Below, one piece after another: positions 8,984-17,345 of a DNA stretch of 50,937 bases. Numbering within the stretch: the first letter of the stretch is position 1; each line of letters starts with the position of its first letter. A program made the position numbers and the translations under genes. Under the pieces are notes generated by a model. The model was given only the letters and a program-made list of their open reading frames with translations, ran no database searches and was not told the origin of the DNA. The DNA is taken from the NCBI GenBank assembly GCA_003524305.1, contig DQHW01000041.1, positions 1 through 50,937 on the forward strand. The letters are read 5' to 3'. Source of the DNA: Anaerolineaceae bacterium (GTDB lineage: Bacteria; Chloroflexota; Anaerolineae; Anaerolineales; Anaerolineaceae).

Positions 8984-9292
8984 TCAGGCTTCCCACTGGC
9001 CTACATCGGTCCATGCGTATTCGAGGTGAGAGGCAGATACTTTGCCGGCTTTTTTCGATACACGGGCGTAAGCCCATTGCATCAGCTTATTGCCGCCAAT
9101 TTCATCCAATCGTTTGCCGATGGCGCGGGTTCTAACGTGCCGGCACTGGGCATTATATCCGTTGCCAGGGCGTTCTGATAAATAATCTTCTTTTATCCCG
9201 ATGTTGATCAATTCATTCAACAGCGATTGAACTTCCTTCGACAATTCTGCTGGGTACAATTTGGGACCAAAGATGAAATCTAAAAATGCCAT
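8984..9292 (-). CDS. Conserved small protein of unknown function
   Basis: A 102-residue soluble protein beginning MAFLDFIFGPKLYP. An AGGAG site lies 8 bases before the ATG on the minus strand, which supports the start. It is basic, with several Arg/Lys in the centre (RHVRTRAIGKRLDEIGG) and a WAYARVSKKAGK segment; no membrane helix or signal peptide is seen. It converges with the polysaccharide operon and diverges from the PIG-L gene. No function is proposed. Confidence 0.75.
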   Translation of the reverse strand: MAFLDFIFGPKLYPAELSKEVQSLLNELINIGIKEDYLSERPGNGYNAQCRHVRTRAIGKRLDEIGGNKLMQWAYARVSKKAGKVSASHLEYAWTDVGQWEA

Positions 9293-9339
9293 GGACTAAC
9301 TCCTCTGACGTAATTGGAAACAATCTGCATTAATCATAC

Positions 9340-9345
9340 TATAAT
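9340..9345 (+). promoter_or_regulatory. -10 element of the PIG-L gene, probably leaderless
   Basis: A perfect TATAAT ends 7 bases before the ATG at 9353, with no ribosome binding site between. Transcription would start at or next to the start codon. The -35 region is weak. Confidence 0.55.
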
Positions 9346-9352
9346 TTATTCC

Positions 9353-10105
9353 ATGTTTATGCAAAATTCGAGAAGAATCTTTTTGTCTCCTCACCTGGAT
9401 GATGCAGTTTATTCCTGCGGAGGCATCATCTATGAATTTATCTCTCATGGTTTATCGGTTGAGGTGTGGTCCATTTTCACTGCTGACCCACCCGATGGCA
9501 GCTTATCTCCGTTTGCGAAATCTCTGCATGCACGTTGGAAGGAAAAGGCAAACCCTTCATGGATTCGCAGGGAAGAAGACAGGCACGCACTTGATTTCTT
9601 GGGAGGCATACACCGGCATCTTTCTTACCCTGATTGTATCTACCGGCGTAATGCTCAAACCAACGAACCCATCATTAAGAAAGATGAAGATCTGTTTTCA
9701 GATGAATATGTCGTTGAAAATGACCTCCTCCTCAATCTTGTAAAGGATTTAAAGTCACGTTTACCATCTGATGCGGATATCGTCTGCCCTTTGGGCATGG
9801 GCTCGCATATTGATCATCGGGTAACAAGGCTTGCAGCAGAGCAGTTAGACAGACCCTTATGGTTCTATGCCGATTATCCGTATGCAGCAAAAGACCCTTC
9901 AAGTGTAAAAGCTTTTCTGCCAGACAACGCCGAGCCTGAAGTTCAAGAAATCAGCTCCACCGGGGTCGATGCGTGGCTCAAAGCAATAAGTTACTATCCG
10001 TCACAGATCAGTTCGTTTTGGGCATCCTTGGAAGAAATGGATAAAGCCGTCAGGGAGTATGCTAGCCTGCCGATTGGCCGAACTTTGTGGCATAACAAAG
10101 ACTAA
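9353..10105 (+). CDS. PIG-L family deacetylase
   Basis: A 250-residue zinc-dependent amidase-fold protein likely to remove an acetyl group from an N-acetyl sugar or similar conjugate. The metal-binding motif PHLDD is at 13-17, followed by YSCGG; a second histidine pair, GMGSHIDHR, sits near residue 150, as expected for the family. The ATG at 9353 is preferred because it sits right after the TATAAT; an in-frame TTG at 9314 would place the promoter inside the gene. It is followed after 15 bases by a methyltransferase, so the two may modify one product. The nearby polysaccharide genes suggest a sugar substrate. Confidence 0.88.
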   Translation: MFMQNSRRIFLSPHLDDAVYSCGGIIYEFISHGLSVEVWSIFTADPPDGSLSPFAKSLHARWKEKANPSWIRREEDRHALDFLGGIHRHLSYPDCIYRRNAQTNEPIIKKDEDLFSDEYVVENDLLLNLVKDLKSRLPSDADIVCPLGMGSHIDHRVTRLAAEQLDRPLWFYADYPYAAKDPSSVKAFLPDNAEPEVQEISSTGVDAWLKAISYYPSQISSFWASLEEMDKAVREYASLPIGRTLWHNKD

Positions 10106-10120
10106 TTAATTGGAGCCGTT

Positions 10121-10936
10121 ATGGCAAAACACGATTTATTAACCGAAGAAGAATTTTCAGCTTACAAAGCGCCTGCCAGGGCGATTCAGCAGCTCAATCA
10201 ATTTGCTGCCTCAAAAGGGAAATCCGCGGCGCAGGTGAAAGTGCTGGATTGGGGCTGTGGACGCGGCCGTTTTGTCTTAAAGCTGCGTGAATTGGGTTTC
10301 GATGCCTATGGCGTGGATATTGATCCTGAACCCGTTAACAATGGATTGCCATTGTTTGAAAAAAAGGGTTACCACAACAAGCCGCTTTCGGTGATATCAG
10401 CGGAGGGTCGCACCATCTATGAAGATGGTTTTTTTGATTTCGTGATGACGGATAATGTACTTGAACATGTCAGCGATCTGGGCAAGGTTATGAACGAAAT
10501 CAACCGTCTGACTTCAAAAGACGGAGGTGGCTATCATATTTTTCCGGCTCAAAGACAGTTCATCGAAGGGCACTTATTCATGCCGTTCGTCCATTGGTTG
10601 CCGGAGGGTGGATTGCGCAAGGCGGTTATCCGCAACTGCGTCAAAAACGGAACAGAACCACAATGGACTGAAGTTGAAGGTCGGGGGATTGAAGAAAAGA
10701 CCCGCGTCTATTACGAATACAGCACAGACCACATTTTCTATCGACCTTTCAAAATGATCAGTGACCAGTTCAAGGCTGTTGGCTTTAAGGTATCCTTTTT
10801 GAGTTTGCAGAACCCGGCAGTGCAAAAGCACAAGATGCTTGGTCCGCTGGCCAGATTTGTGGTGACAAAACCGGTCATCAACTGGCTGTTATTAACCTTC
10901 AAGCAGGTAGAGCTGTTGATTAAGCGCATAGATTAA
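10121..10936 (+). CDS. Class I SAM-dependent methyltransferase
   Basis: A 271-residue methyltransferase. The SAM-binding motif VLDWGCGRGRF lies at 41-51, the acidic VDID strand end near 65-68, and the DNVLEHV segment near 111-117 is typical of the Methyltransf_11/25 type. The C-terminal half (after about 150) is longer than the minimal fold and probably holds the acceptor. A GGAG site precedes the ATG. The gene follows PIG-L by 15 bases. The substrate is unknown; a glycan or lipid is plausible from context. Confidence 0.88.
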   Translation: MAKHDLLTEEEFSAYKAPARAIQQLNQFAASKGKSAAQVKVLDWGCGRGRFVLKLRELGFDAYGVDIDPEPVNNGLPLFEKKGYHNKPLSVISAEGRTIYEDGFFDFVMTDNVLEHVSDLGKVMNEINRLTSKDGGGYHIFPAQRQFIEGHLFMPFVHWLPEGGLRKAVIRNCVKNGTEPQWTEVEGRGIEEKTRVYYEYSTDHIFYRPFKMISDQFKAVGFKVSFLSLQNPAVQKHKMLGPLARFVVTKPVINWLLLTFKQVELLIKRID

Positions 10937-10972
10937 CATTTTGAACCCTCAAACCAAATACATTTCTTATGC

Positions 10973-10978
10973 TATACT
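10973..10978 (+). promoter_or_regulatory. -10 element of the MutL-like operon
   Basis: TATACT lies 8 bases before the ATG at 10987, in a 50-base gap after the methyltransferase. There is no ribosome binding site between, so the eight-gene operon may begin with a leaderless message. No good -35 is seen at the usual spacing. Confidence 0.5.
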
Positions 10979-10986
10979 CATAAAAG

Positions 10987-11235
10987 ATGATGGAACGGAA
11001 ATATTGGACTGATTGGGCGCAAACCTTGCAACAAAAAAGGCTGACAGGCCTGGTTGTAACACTGTTGGAAGGGTCTGGTCCTCTCAAAATACTTTTATCA
11101 CAGGCATTGATGGGATTCTTACCGTTATTTGGACAAACTCGTGATAGTTCATGGCATTCTTTTGCGCAAATGTTGGAAGACGCCGCAGAATGCCGTTCAT
11201 TCACGACCTATCTGCTTGAGGAGAAAAATTCGTGA
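10987..11235 (+). CDS. Small protein of unknown function, first gene of the MutL-like operon
   Basis: An 82-residue protein starting with two methionines (ATGATG). The centre (LTGLVVTLLEGSGPLKILLSQALMG) is amphipathic to hydrophobic but too broken for a clear membrane helix. The C-terminus is acidic. It is judged real because it starts next to a -10 element and its stop overlaps the GTG start of the next gene as GTGA, so the two are translationally coupled. No family is recognised. Confidence 0.7.
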   Translation: MMERKYWTDWAQTLQQKRLTGLVVTLLEGSGPLKILLSQALMGFLPLFGQTRDSSWHSFAQMLEDAAECRSFTTYLLEEKNS

Positions 11236-11987
11236 GTCAATATGAACCCTTGATCGGAGCCGTGGTGTTTTTGGTCTTTTCCGGTCTCGTCATTTTTTTC
11301 TCTTCCAAAAAAATCAGAACAAAATTCCCTCCCGTATTTCGCAAATTAACGGCTGCAATTAAACTTCGCCGCGCCATAGGTTTGGCGGTTGAAGATGGCA
11401 CGCGTATTCATGTATCGTTGGGCAATGGCAGCCTGGTAGACCCTGCAAACGCTTCAGCTCTTGCAGGGCTTAGCACTTTGAACCGCATCGGACAGATGGC
11501 ATCCACCAGTGATTTGCCGCCCATGTGCACCAGCGGCAGCGGCGACCTGCAAATCCTCAGCCAGGATGTGCTTCGGGGCAACGCCTCGGATACTCACACC
11601 CTTGGCCAGTTGGATCCGGGTTTGGCACGTATGACCGGCGTCACACCTTTTTCATATGCCATTGGCGCTGTCGAATCCATGCAAGATTCCGGCACCAGTG
11701 CAAATGTATTAATGGGTGATTTTGGTGCAGAAGCTGGATTTTTGTGCGACGGTGCAGAAAACCAGGGCTCATACAATCTGGCAGGCAGCAATTCCATTAT
11801 TGCCCAATCCATATTTTTTGCCCTGGCAAATGATGCACTGATAGGCGAAGAGGTTTACGCGCTGCCGGCTTACCTGGGCTCTCAAGCAGCCCACCAGGCC
11901 AGTCTGCGAGTTCAAGACATTCTACGTTTCATTGTCATTCTTGTGTTGTTGGGTGCTGTACTCTCCAGGCTGGCAGGTTGGGTATGA
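11232..11987 (+). CDS. DUF6754-type membrane protein
   Basis: A 251-residue protein with one membrane helix at about 8-25, a large domain, and a second helix at about 233-248. The middle contains AVEDGTRIHVSLGNGSL, DLPPMCTSGSGDLQILSQDVLRG, and a Gly/Ala-rich segment with MGDFGAEAGFL. I recall this pattern as the DUF6754 family of Chloroflexota and some Firmicutes, whose function is unknown; that assignment is from memory. GTG start, 4-base overlap upstream (GTGA) and downstream (ATGA). Its place beside a MutL-like ATPase suggests a shared membrane complex. Confidence 0.75.
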   Translation: MSQYEPLIGAVVFLVFSGLVIFFSSKKIRTKFPPVFRKLTAAIKLRRAIGLAVEDGTRIHVSLGNGSLVDPANASALAGLSTLNRIGQMASTSDLPPMCTSGSGDLQILSQDVLRGNASDTHTLGQLDPGLARMTGVTPFSYAIGAVESMQDSGTSANVLMGDFGAEAGFLCDGAENQGSYNLAGSNSIIAQSIFFALANDALIGEEVYALPAYLGSQAAHQASLRVQDILRFIVILVLLGAVLSRLAGWV

Positions 11988-12604
11988 AATCACCGTTATC
12001 TGTTCTGGTTGCCATTCTAAGCGGCCTGGTGGTGTTGGCTGGGTATTTCTTCCCGTTTCCAGTGTTAATCGCCATTCGCACACCCATGTTGGATTGGGCG
12101 GTTACTCTGGCTGGTATTGCCGGAATGGTGGCGATCATCAACCTGATCGTTGGAGTGCATTTGAAACGCCTGCGTGAAGCAGGTTCAAAGCGGTTTTTCA
12201 GCATAGTGGTGTTAATTACGTTTTTGATGGTTGCGGGTTTTGGTTTTTATCTTGGACCTGCAGACCCAAAATTTCAAAAAGTAGTTACTGCTGTTCAAAC
12301 GCCCATCGAAACCAGTTTGATGGCTTTATTAGCCATTACATTGACCTATTCAAGCTTAAAGATGCTTCAACGCCAGCGTAACTGGATGGGATTGGTTTTC
12401 TTCCTTAGTGTCATCCTCTTTTTAGTGATTAACAGCGGTGTTCTGGCTTTTTCCGCTGAAATTCCTGTACTGCAGGATTTGCTTTCCGGTTTTCATCAGA
12501 TTCCGGCAGCAGGTGCACGCGGCATTTTATTGGGCATAGCCCTGGGCAGTCTGGCCACAGGGGTGCGTATCTTAATTGGTTCAGATAAGCCTTACAGCGG
12601 ATGA
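11984..12604 (+). CDS. Unknown integral membrane protein
   Basis: A 206-residue protein with about six hydrophobic helices, roughly at 5-22, 36-57, 71-90, 105-122, 130-150 and 175-195. The ATG at 11984 is chosen because it forms ATGA with the upstream stop; a TTG six bases earlier is less likely. There are no recognised motifs. It ends with an ATGA overlap with the zinc-ribbon protein. Its size and helix content resemble the protein at 14897, so the two could be partners in one membrane complex. Confidence 0.75.
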   Translation: MKSPLSVLVAILSGLVVLAGYFFPFPVLIAIRTPMLDWAVTLAGIAGMVAIINLIVGVHLKRLREAGSKRFFSIVVLITFLMVAGFGFYLGPADPKFQKVVTAVQTPIETSLMALLAITLTYSSLKMLQRQRNWMGLVFFLSVILFLVINSGVLAFSAEIPVLQDLLSGFHQIPAAGARGILLGIALGSLATGVRILIGSDKPYSG

Positions 12605-14889
12605 GCATGGCCGAAAATATTTGTCCCATTTGTCAACGCCCCAATGACCCCAGTGCTGAACGCTGCTGGTATTGTCAGGCTGAACTGACTCCCACTGAAC
12701 AACCAACTCCCGTGAATGGTACAGACTGGTTGAATGGGCTGCGTGAAGAATCCGGTCAGGCGCTTGAACCTTTAACACCTGAGCCATCTCCTGATTCAGA
12801 AAAACCAGAAGAGGTTCCAGATTGGCTGGCGCGCATTCGCACTCGTGAACAAATGGAACGAGAAACACAAGCCAGCAGTTCGATGTCTCAGCCTGAACCT
12901 CCTGTTTCCGAGAAAAAAGAAGAACTTCCAGATTGGCTTAAAGAGATCAAGGCTGGATATTCAGGTAAAAAATCCGATTCTGAACAACAAGAACCTGCCC
13001 CGGAATCCGTTTCACCCTTTGCCTCAACCCCTGTGGATGATCAAAAATCTGAAACCGTCAGCCCGGGTCACGGCGATGATACTGATGAATGGCTAAGTAG
13101 ACTGGCCGCCTGGAAGCCCACTGACGCAGAAAACCAACCCATTAACAACGAACAAGAGACGGTTGATTTAGACGCTGCTGAACTTGAAACACCGTTAACC
13201 CCAATGGAAACAGCTCCGGAACCTCATTTTGACATGGATTCCCTCGCTGCTTTGAACCAGGTTGAATTTCGACCCTTTGAATCCAAACGCGGCACAGGAT
13301 GGCAAAAACTGAATGCCGATGAACTTGAAGCAGAAAAACAAGATGAACTTGAACCAGAAGAACAGCTATCCTTTGAAGACATAAAACCTGCTGAAGAAGA
13401 ACTGCCGCCTTCCAATTTTGACATCAATGCCCTGCGCGAGACAATTGCTGTGCAGCAAACCAATCCTGATTTCTTCGCAGAGAAAACTCAACCTGAAGTG
13501 GATGATGAATTGGAAGAGGAAGACCTGGCGGAAGATGATCTGCAAGACTTCAACTTACAAGGTGATGATAAAACCGTCCCGTCTTCACCTGAAGGATCCA
13601 TTTTTACAGAGACAAAGCCGGAACCCCTTGAAGATGATTTGGTTTTATCCCCATTTGTGCCGGATGATCTGCCAGATTGGCTGGCAACGGCAAAGCTTGA
13701 AAAACATGAAAAACGTTCCAGTGAACCTGTCTTAGAAAAACTGGATGGCAGCGCACTGGAAGACAGCCTTGAAAAAGCCAACATGCCCGTATGGTTGCAA
13801 GCAGTACGCAACCCGACCCCCAACGCGGATGAAATGGTTGAGACCCGCCAGGGTGAAATAAACGAAGAAGGTTTATTGGCGGGTATATCTGGCACTCTGC
13901 AAACCCCAAGTTTCGGCGTTGATATTAGACGACCAGTGGGATATGGTTCTACATTAAAAGTGTCTGAAAGGCAGAAGCAAAGCGCCAATCTTTTTGCCAA
14001 CCTGGTTGATGAAACCCTTGATAACAATGACGTTGATATTCCGAAAAAAACCAGAAAACAGCGTATGATTTGGCGTTTGGTGCTCGCAGTTGCATTGATA
14101 TTTGTCATTTTAGTCTCTCCAAGCGTGTTCGCTGCCTATATCGTTCAACCTGCGCTTTTCCCGCCTGAAGTGGTCTCAGTCTACGACCAGGTGGATGCCA
14201 TTTCCACGGATAAGCCAGTTCTGCTGGCCGGTGATTTTGAGGCTGCTGTCGCAGGAGAATTATCATGGAGTTCGCAATCTTTACTTGAGCATTTGATGCG
14301 CCGAAACCTGAACCTTGTGGTCTTGTCCAGTAATCCTTCAGGGTCCACGTTGATGACCCAGTTAATTGAAAATGCCGCTCAAAAAGTGGAAGGCTATGAC
14401 CTAACAACCCATGTCACCACTCTGGGCTACCTGCCGGGAGGCGCCACCGGAGTTCAGTTATTGGCGGTCAATCCACGGGCGGCCATGCCTTACACACATA
14501 ACCTCGATGCCGCATGGAATTCGAATATTCTCCATTCGGTAAATCTATTGAGTGATTTTGGTGCTTTGATCGTTTTGAGTGACAAATCAGAAAGCTCCCG
14601 CACCTGGGTGGAACAAATTCGGCCAGGATTGGGAGTAACACCGTTGATGTTTGTGGTCAGTGCACAGGCAGCTCCGCTGCTGCAGCCCTATTATCAAAGT
14701 GGACAAATCTCGGGCTATGTCGCCGGCTTTTATGGCAGCCTCGCATACGAACAGATGCTGCAGCAAAACCACCGTGCACTTTCTCACTTGGGTGCGTTTC
14801 AGTCGGCCATGCTCCTGGCGGCTGTGGTGATCCTGGTTGGCGGGTTAGTAACTCTGATTCGACCAGCCTCTGCTGAAAGGAAAGGATAA
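12601..14889 (+). CDS. Large acidic membrane protein with zinc ribbon and repeated PDWL motifs
   Basis: A 762-residue protein. Residues 8-25 form a zinc ribbon, CPIC-x10-CWYC. Residues about 40-470 are acidic, rich in Glu, Pro and Asp, and probably disordered. They carry a repeated short motif: EEVPDWLARI, EELPDWLKEI, DEWLSRL, DDLPDWLATA and NMPVWLQAV. A membrane helix follows near 492-515. A folded outer domain of about 210 residues comes next, and a final helix (about 730-755) returns the chain to the cytoplasm. The start overlaps the upstream stop (ATGA). The PDWL motifs look like docking sites for a partner. No function is known. Confidence 0.8.
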   Translation: MSMAENICPICQRPNDPSAERCWYCQAELTPTEQPTPVNGTDWLNGLREESGQALEPLTPEPSPDSEKPEEVPDWLARIRTREQMERETQASSSMSQPEPPVSEKKEELPDWLKEIKAGYSGKKSDSEQQEPAPESVSPFASTPVDDQKSETVSPGHGDDTDEWLSRLAAWKPTDAENQPINNEQETVDLDAAELETPLTPMETAPEPHFDMDSLAALNQVEFRPFESKRGTGWQKLNADELEAEKQDELEPEEQLSFEDIKPAEEELPPSNFDINALRETIAVQQTNPDFFAEKTQPEVDDELEEEDLAEDDLQDFNLQGDDKTVPSSPEGSIFTETKPEPLEDDLVLSPFVPDDLPDWLATAKLEKHEKRSSEPVLEKLDGSALEDSLEKANMPVWLQAVRNPTPNADEMVETRQGEINEEGLLAGISGTLQTPSFGVDIRRPVGYGSTLKVSERQKQSANLFANLVDETLDNNDVDIPKKTRKQRMIWRLVLAVALIFVILVSPSVFAAYIVQPALFPPEVVSVYDQVDAISTDKPVLLAGDFEAAVAGELSWSSQSLLEHLMRRNLNLVVLSSNPSGSTLMTQLIENAAQKVEGYDLTTHVTTLGYLPGGATGVQLLAVNPRAAMPYTHNLDAAWNSNILHSVNLLSDFGALIVLSDKSESSRTWVEQIRPGLGVTPLMFVVSAQAAPLLQPYYQSGQISGYVAGFYGSLAYEQMLQQNHRALSHLGAFQSAMLLAAVVILVGGLVTLIRPASAERKG

Positions 14890-14896
14890 GCCGAAG

Positions 14897-15571
14897 ATGC
14901 CTACACTTTCAGCTGATCTCCTTTGGATGCTCGTCAGTTTTATCCTCACACTGATGGTTTTCAGTTACCTTTTTGGCGATAATGCTCTTTTCCGCTTTGT
15001 TTCAGCTTTGTTTATTGGCGCGACGACAGGATATATATTTGTAATCCTGATCTTCCAGGTGGTATTGCCCAGGTTGGTGGCCCCTATTCTCAACGGTTCG
15101 GTCATTACCCTGATTCCGCTGATACTTTCGGGCTTGCTGCTCATGAAGCTGTCACCCAAACTGGCCAAATTTGGCAACATTTCCATGGCTTATCTGGTGG
15201 GCACTGGTGCAGCAGTCGCCATTGGCGGCGCTGTATTAGGCACCTTGTTTGGGCAGATCAAGGGCACGTTGACCGCTTTTGACTCCTTACAACAAGCTAC
15301 GGGCACATCACCGGTTTTCCTAATCCTTGAAGGGACGTTCATGCTTGTGGGCACCATCGCCACACTTGTTTATTTCAACTTTGGCGCGAAAAAAACTGCA
15401 CAAAATGACACCAAACGTGGATGGATTAGCGCCATCTTTGCATGGATTGGCCAATTCTTCATTGCCATCACCCTGGGTGCTGTGTTTGCAGGCGTTTTGA
15501 CTACCGCTATCACGGCGCTTGTGGAACGAATGGATTTTATCCTTCAATCCATCAATACCTTGATGCGATAA
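14897..15571 (+). CDS. Unknown integral membrane protein
   Basis: A 224-residue protein with about six or seven hydrophobic helices, starting at residue 6. A Gly/Ala-rich segment (AAVAIGGAVLGTLFGQIKG) is typical of packed helices. It starts 7 bases after the zinc-ribbon protein and ends 9 bases before the MutL-like ATPase gene. No motif links it to a known transporter. It may be the membrane base of the complex proposed for this operon. Confidence 0.75.
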   Translation: MPTLSADLLWMLVSFILTLMVFSYLFGDNALFRFVSALFIGATTGYIFVILIFQVVLPRLVAPILNGSVITLIPLILSGLLLMKLSPKLAKFGNISMAYLVGTGAAVAIGGAVLGTLFGQIKGTLTAFDSLQQATGTSPVFLILEGTFMLVGTIATLVYFNFGAKKTAQNDTKRGWISAIFAWIGQFFIAITLGAVFAGVLTTAITALVERMDFILQSINTLMR

Positions 15572-15580
15572 CAGGATTAT

Positions 15581-17305
15581 ATGGCGACATTATTAACGGA
15601 AGTAAATTCGGTTTTAGGTATTGAAATCGGCTCCGTTCAGACCAGGGCTGTTCTTTTTGATGTGGTTGAAGAAACTTATCAATTCCTCGCCTCTGGTAGT
15701 GCGCCAACCACCTGCGGTGAACCCATCTTTGATGTGATGCCCGGCGTAATTGCTGCCCTTCGAGACCTGCAAGAGATTACGGGTCGTTTCTTTTTGGACC
15801 TGAATCATAAACTTATCATTCCCAGCCACGGCGGTGTTGAGGGAGTTGATCGTTTGCTGATCACGCTTTCATGGGGTCCCGATCTGGATGTGGTGACCTT
15901 TGGTTTATTAAATGAACTATCACTCGAAACCGCGAACCGGCTTGCCAGAACCCTGCCGCTCAACGTGGCTGACAGTTTTGGAATTAATGACAGACGCTCA
16001 ACGCAAGCCCAAATGGACGCGCTGTTGGCAGCCAAACCCCGCATCTTGATCTTTGCCGGTGGTTCGGATCGCGGCGCCACCCGTACTGTTGGTCGAACTG
16101 CCAACAAAATTGCTTCATCACTTCACCTGTTCAAGGCAGAAGATCGACCCAAGGTATTGTTTTGCGGTAACCGGGGCATGGCGCGCAGGGTGAAAGAAAT
16201 TCTCGAAAAAGAAACCACCTATTCCAGCACCAACAATATCAGGCCTGAAATTGAAAATGAAGACCTGGCTCAAGCTTCTTTTGATCTAAATCAATTGGTC
16301 ATAGACGAAAAAATGAATTCAATTACTGGTCTAGAACGTATTGCAGCTTTTTCAAATGAAAAACCGCAATTGACCGGCATTGGATTTCAGCGTGTGATCC
16401 GTTTTCTTGGCAAGCAGTATGATCCACAGCGTAAAGTTTTAGGAATTGATCTCGGATCTGCGCACATTACCGCTGCATATGCGAACCACCATGAAAGCCA
16501 GCAAATAACGCTGCCCATTGGCACCGGTTATGGTTTGGAAAGGGCATTGCAGCAGACCAGGTTTTCTGATCTTGAAAAGTGGCTGCCTGAAGCTTTATCT
16601 GAATCACAGGTGATGGATTGTTTGTGGCAGAAAACCATTTTTCCAAACAGTCTACCGGTCAGTGAAACGGATCTGCAAATTGAGCTGGCGCTTGCCAGAC
16701 AACTTTTGTGCATGACCATGCGTGAACTTGAGCTGCACACCGACCTTGCTGCCAGAAGCTTTGAACCCGTTTTGGTGGGCGGATCCATTCTGACGCATGC
16801 CGCCACGCCCTGGCAGATGTTGACCTTGCTTCTGGATGGCATTCAACCAGTGGGTATCACACCATTGGTGATTGATAAGCACGGCATTCTCTCGTTATTG
16901 GGTGCAGCGGCGAAAACAAACCCCTTGCTGCCTGTGCAGGTACTTGAAAGCACAGCCTTTATTAACCTGGCAACAGTTGTTTCCATCGAAAGCAAGGCCA
17001 AGCCGGGAACAGTAATCTTAAAAGCACACCTGCAATCTGTATCTGGCAAAGTGCGCGATATCGCCATTAAACAAGGCGAACTAGCATCACTGCCGTTGGC
17101 TTTTGGAGAATCTGGTGTGTTGATGTTAAAACCTGAGTCTAAAGTTATCATTTCTGATATTGAGGTTGGCAAAGACCCTATCAAGGTGAGGGGAGGCTTG
17201 TGCGGACTTGTCTTTGACACCCGCGGACGCCCCCTGGTTTTGCCAGTGGATCAAGTACATCGATTGGCTATGCTTGATCGTTGGTCAAAACCTGCAAATC
17301 AATAA
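15581..17305 (+). CDS. MutL/GlmL-type actin-fold ATPase (glutamate mutase L family)
   Basis: A 574-residue ASKHA-superfamily protein. The first phosphate-binding segment is GIEIGSVQTRAVLFD near residues 14-28. A second, GIDLGS at 288-293, begins a second actin-like half. A late nucleotide motif LVGGSIL lies near 398-404. The central FAGGSDRGATRTVGR segment is typical of the family named after glutamate mutase L, a presumed chaperone of cobalamin-dependent glutamate mutase. No mutase genes are in the window and the protein lies among membrane genes, so the usual name is probably misleading here. An analogy to actin-fold envelope ATPases such as FtsA or PilM is inference only. AGGA precedes the ATG. 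Confidence 0.85.
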   Translation: MATLLTEVNSVLGIEIGSVQTRAVLFDVVEETYQFLASGSAPTTCGEPIFDVMPGVIAALRDLQEITGRFFLDLNHKLIIPSHGGVEGVDRLLITLSWGPDLDVVTFGLLNELSLETANRLARTLPLNVADSFGINDRRSTQAQMDALLAAKPRILIFAGGSDRGATRTVGRTANKIASSLHLFKAEDRPKVLFCGNRGMARRVKEILEKETTYSSTNNIRPEIENEDLAQASFDLNQLVIDEKMNSITGLERIAAFSNEKPQLTGIGFQRVIRFLGKQYDPQRKVLGIDLGSAHITAAYANHHESQQITLPIGTGYGLERALQQTRFSDLEKWLPEALSESQVMDCLWQKTIFPNSLPVSETDLQIELALARQLLCMTMRELELHTDLAARSFEPVLVGGSILTHAATPWQMLTLLLDGIQPVGITPLVIDKHGILSLLGAAAKTNPLLPVQVLESTAFINLATVVSIESKAKPGTVILKAHLQSVSGKVRDIAIKQGELASLPLAFGESGVLMLKPESKVIISDIEVGKDPIKVRGGLCGLVFDTRGRPLVLPVDQVHRLAMLDRWSKPANQ

Positions 17306-17345
17306 AACTGGTATGTTTATTGCAACATAAGAGCCAGGTGACATT

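Noticed and set aside
13488..14108. A 206-codon minus-strand frame under the zinc-ribbon protein gene
   Set aside because: Ser/Arg-rich product mirrors the Glu/Asp/Pro codons of the real gene; no start signal.
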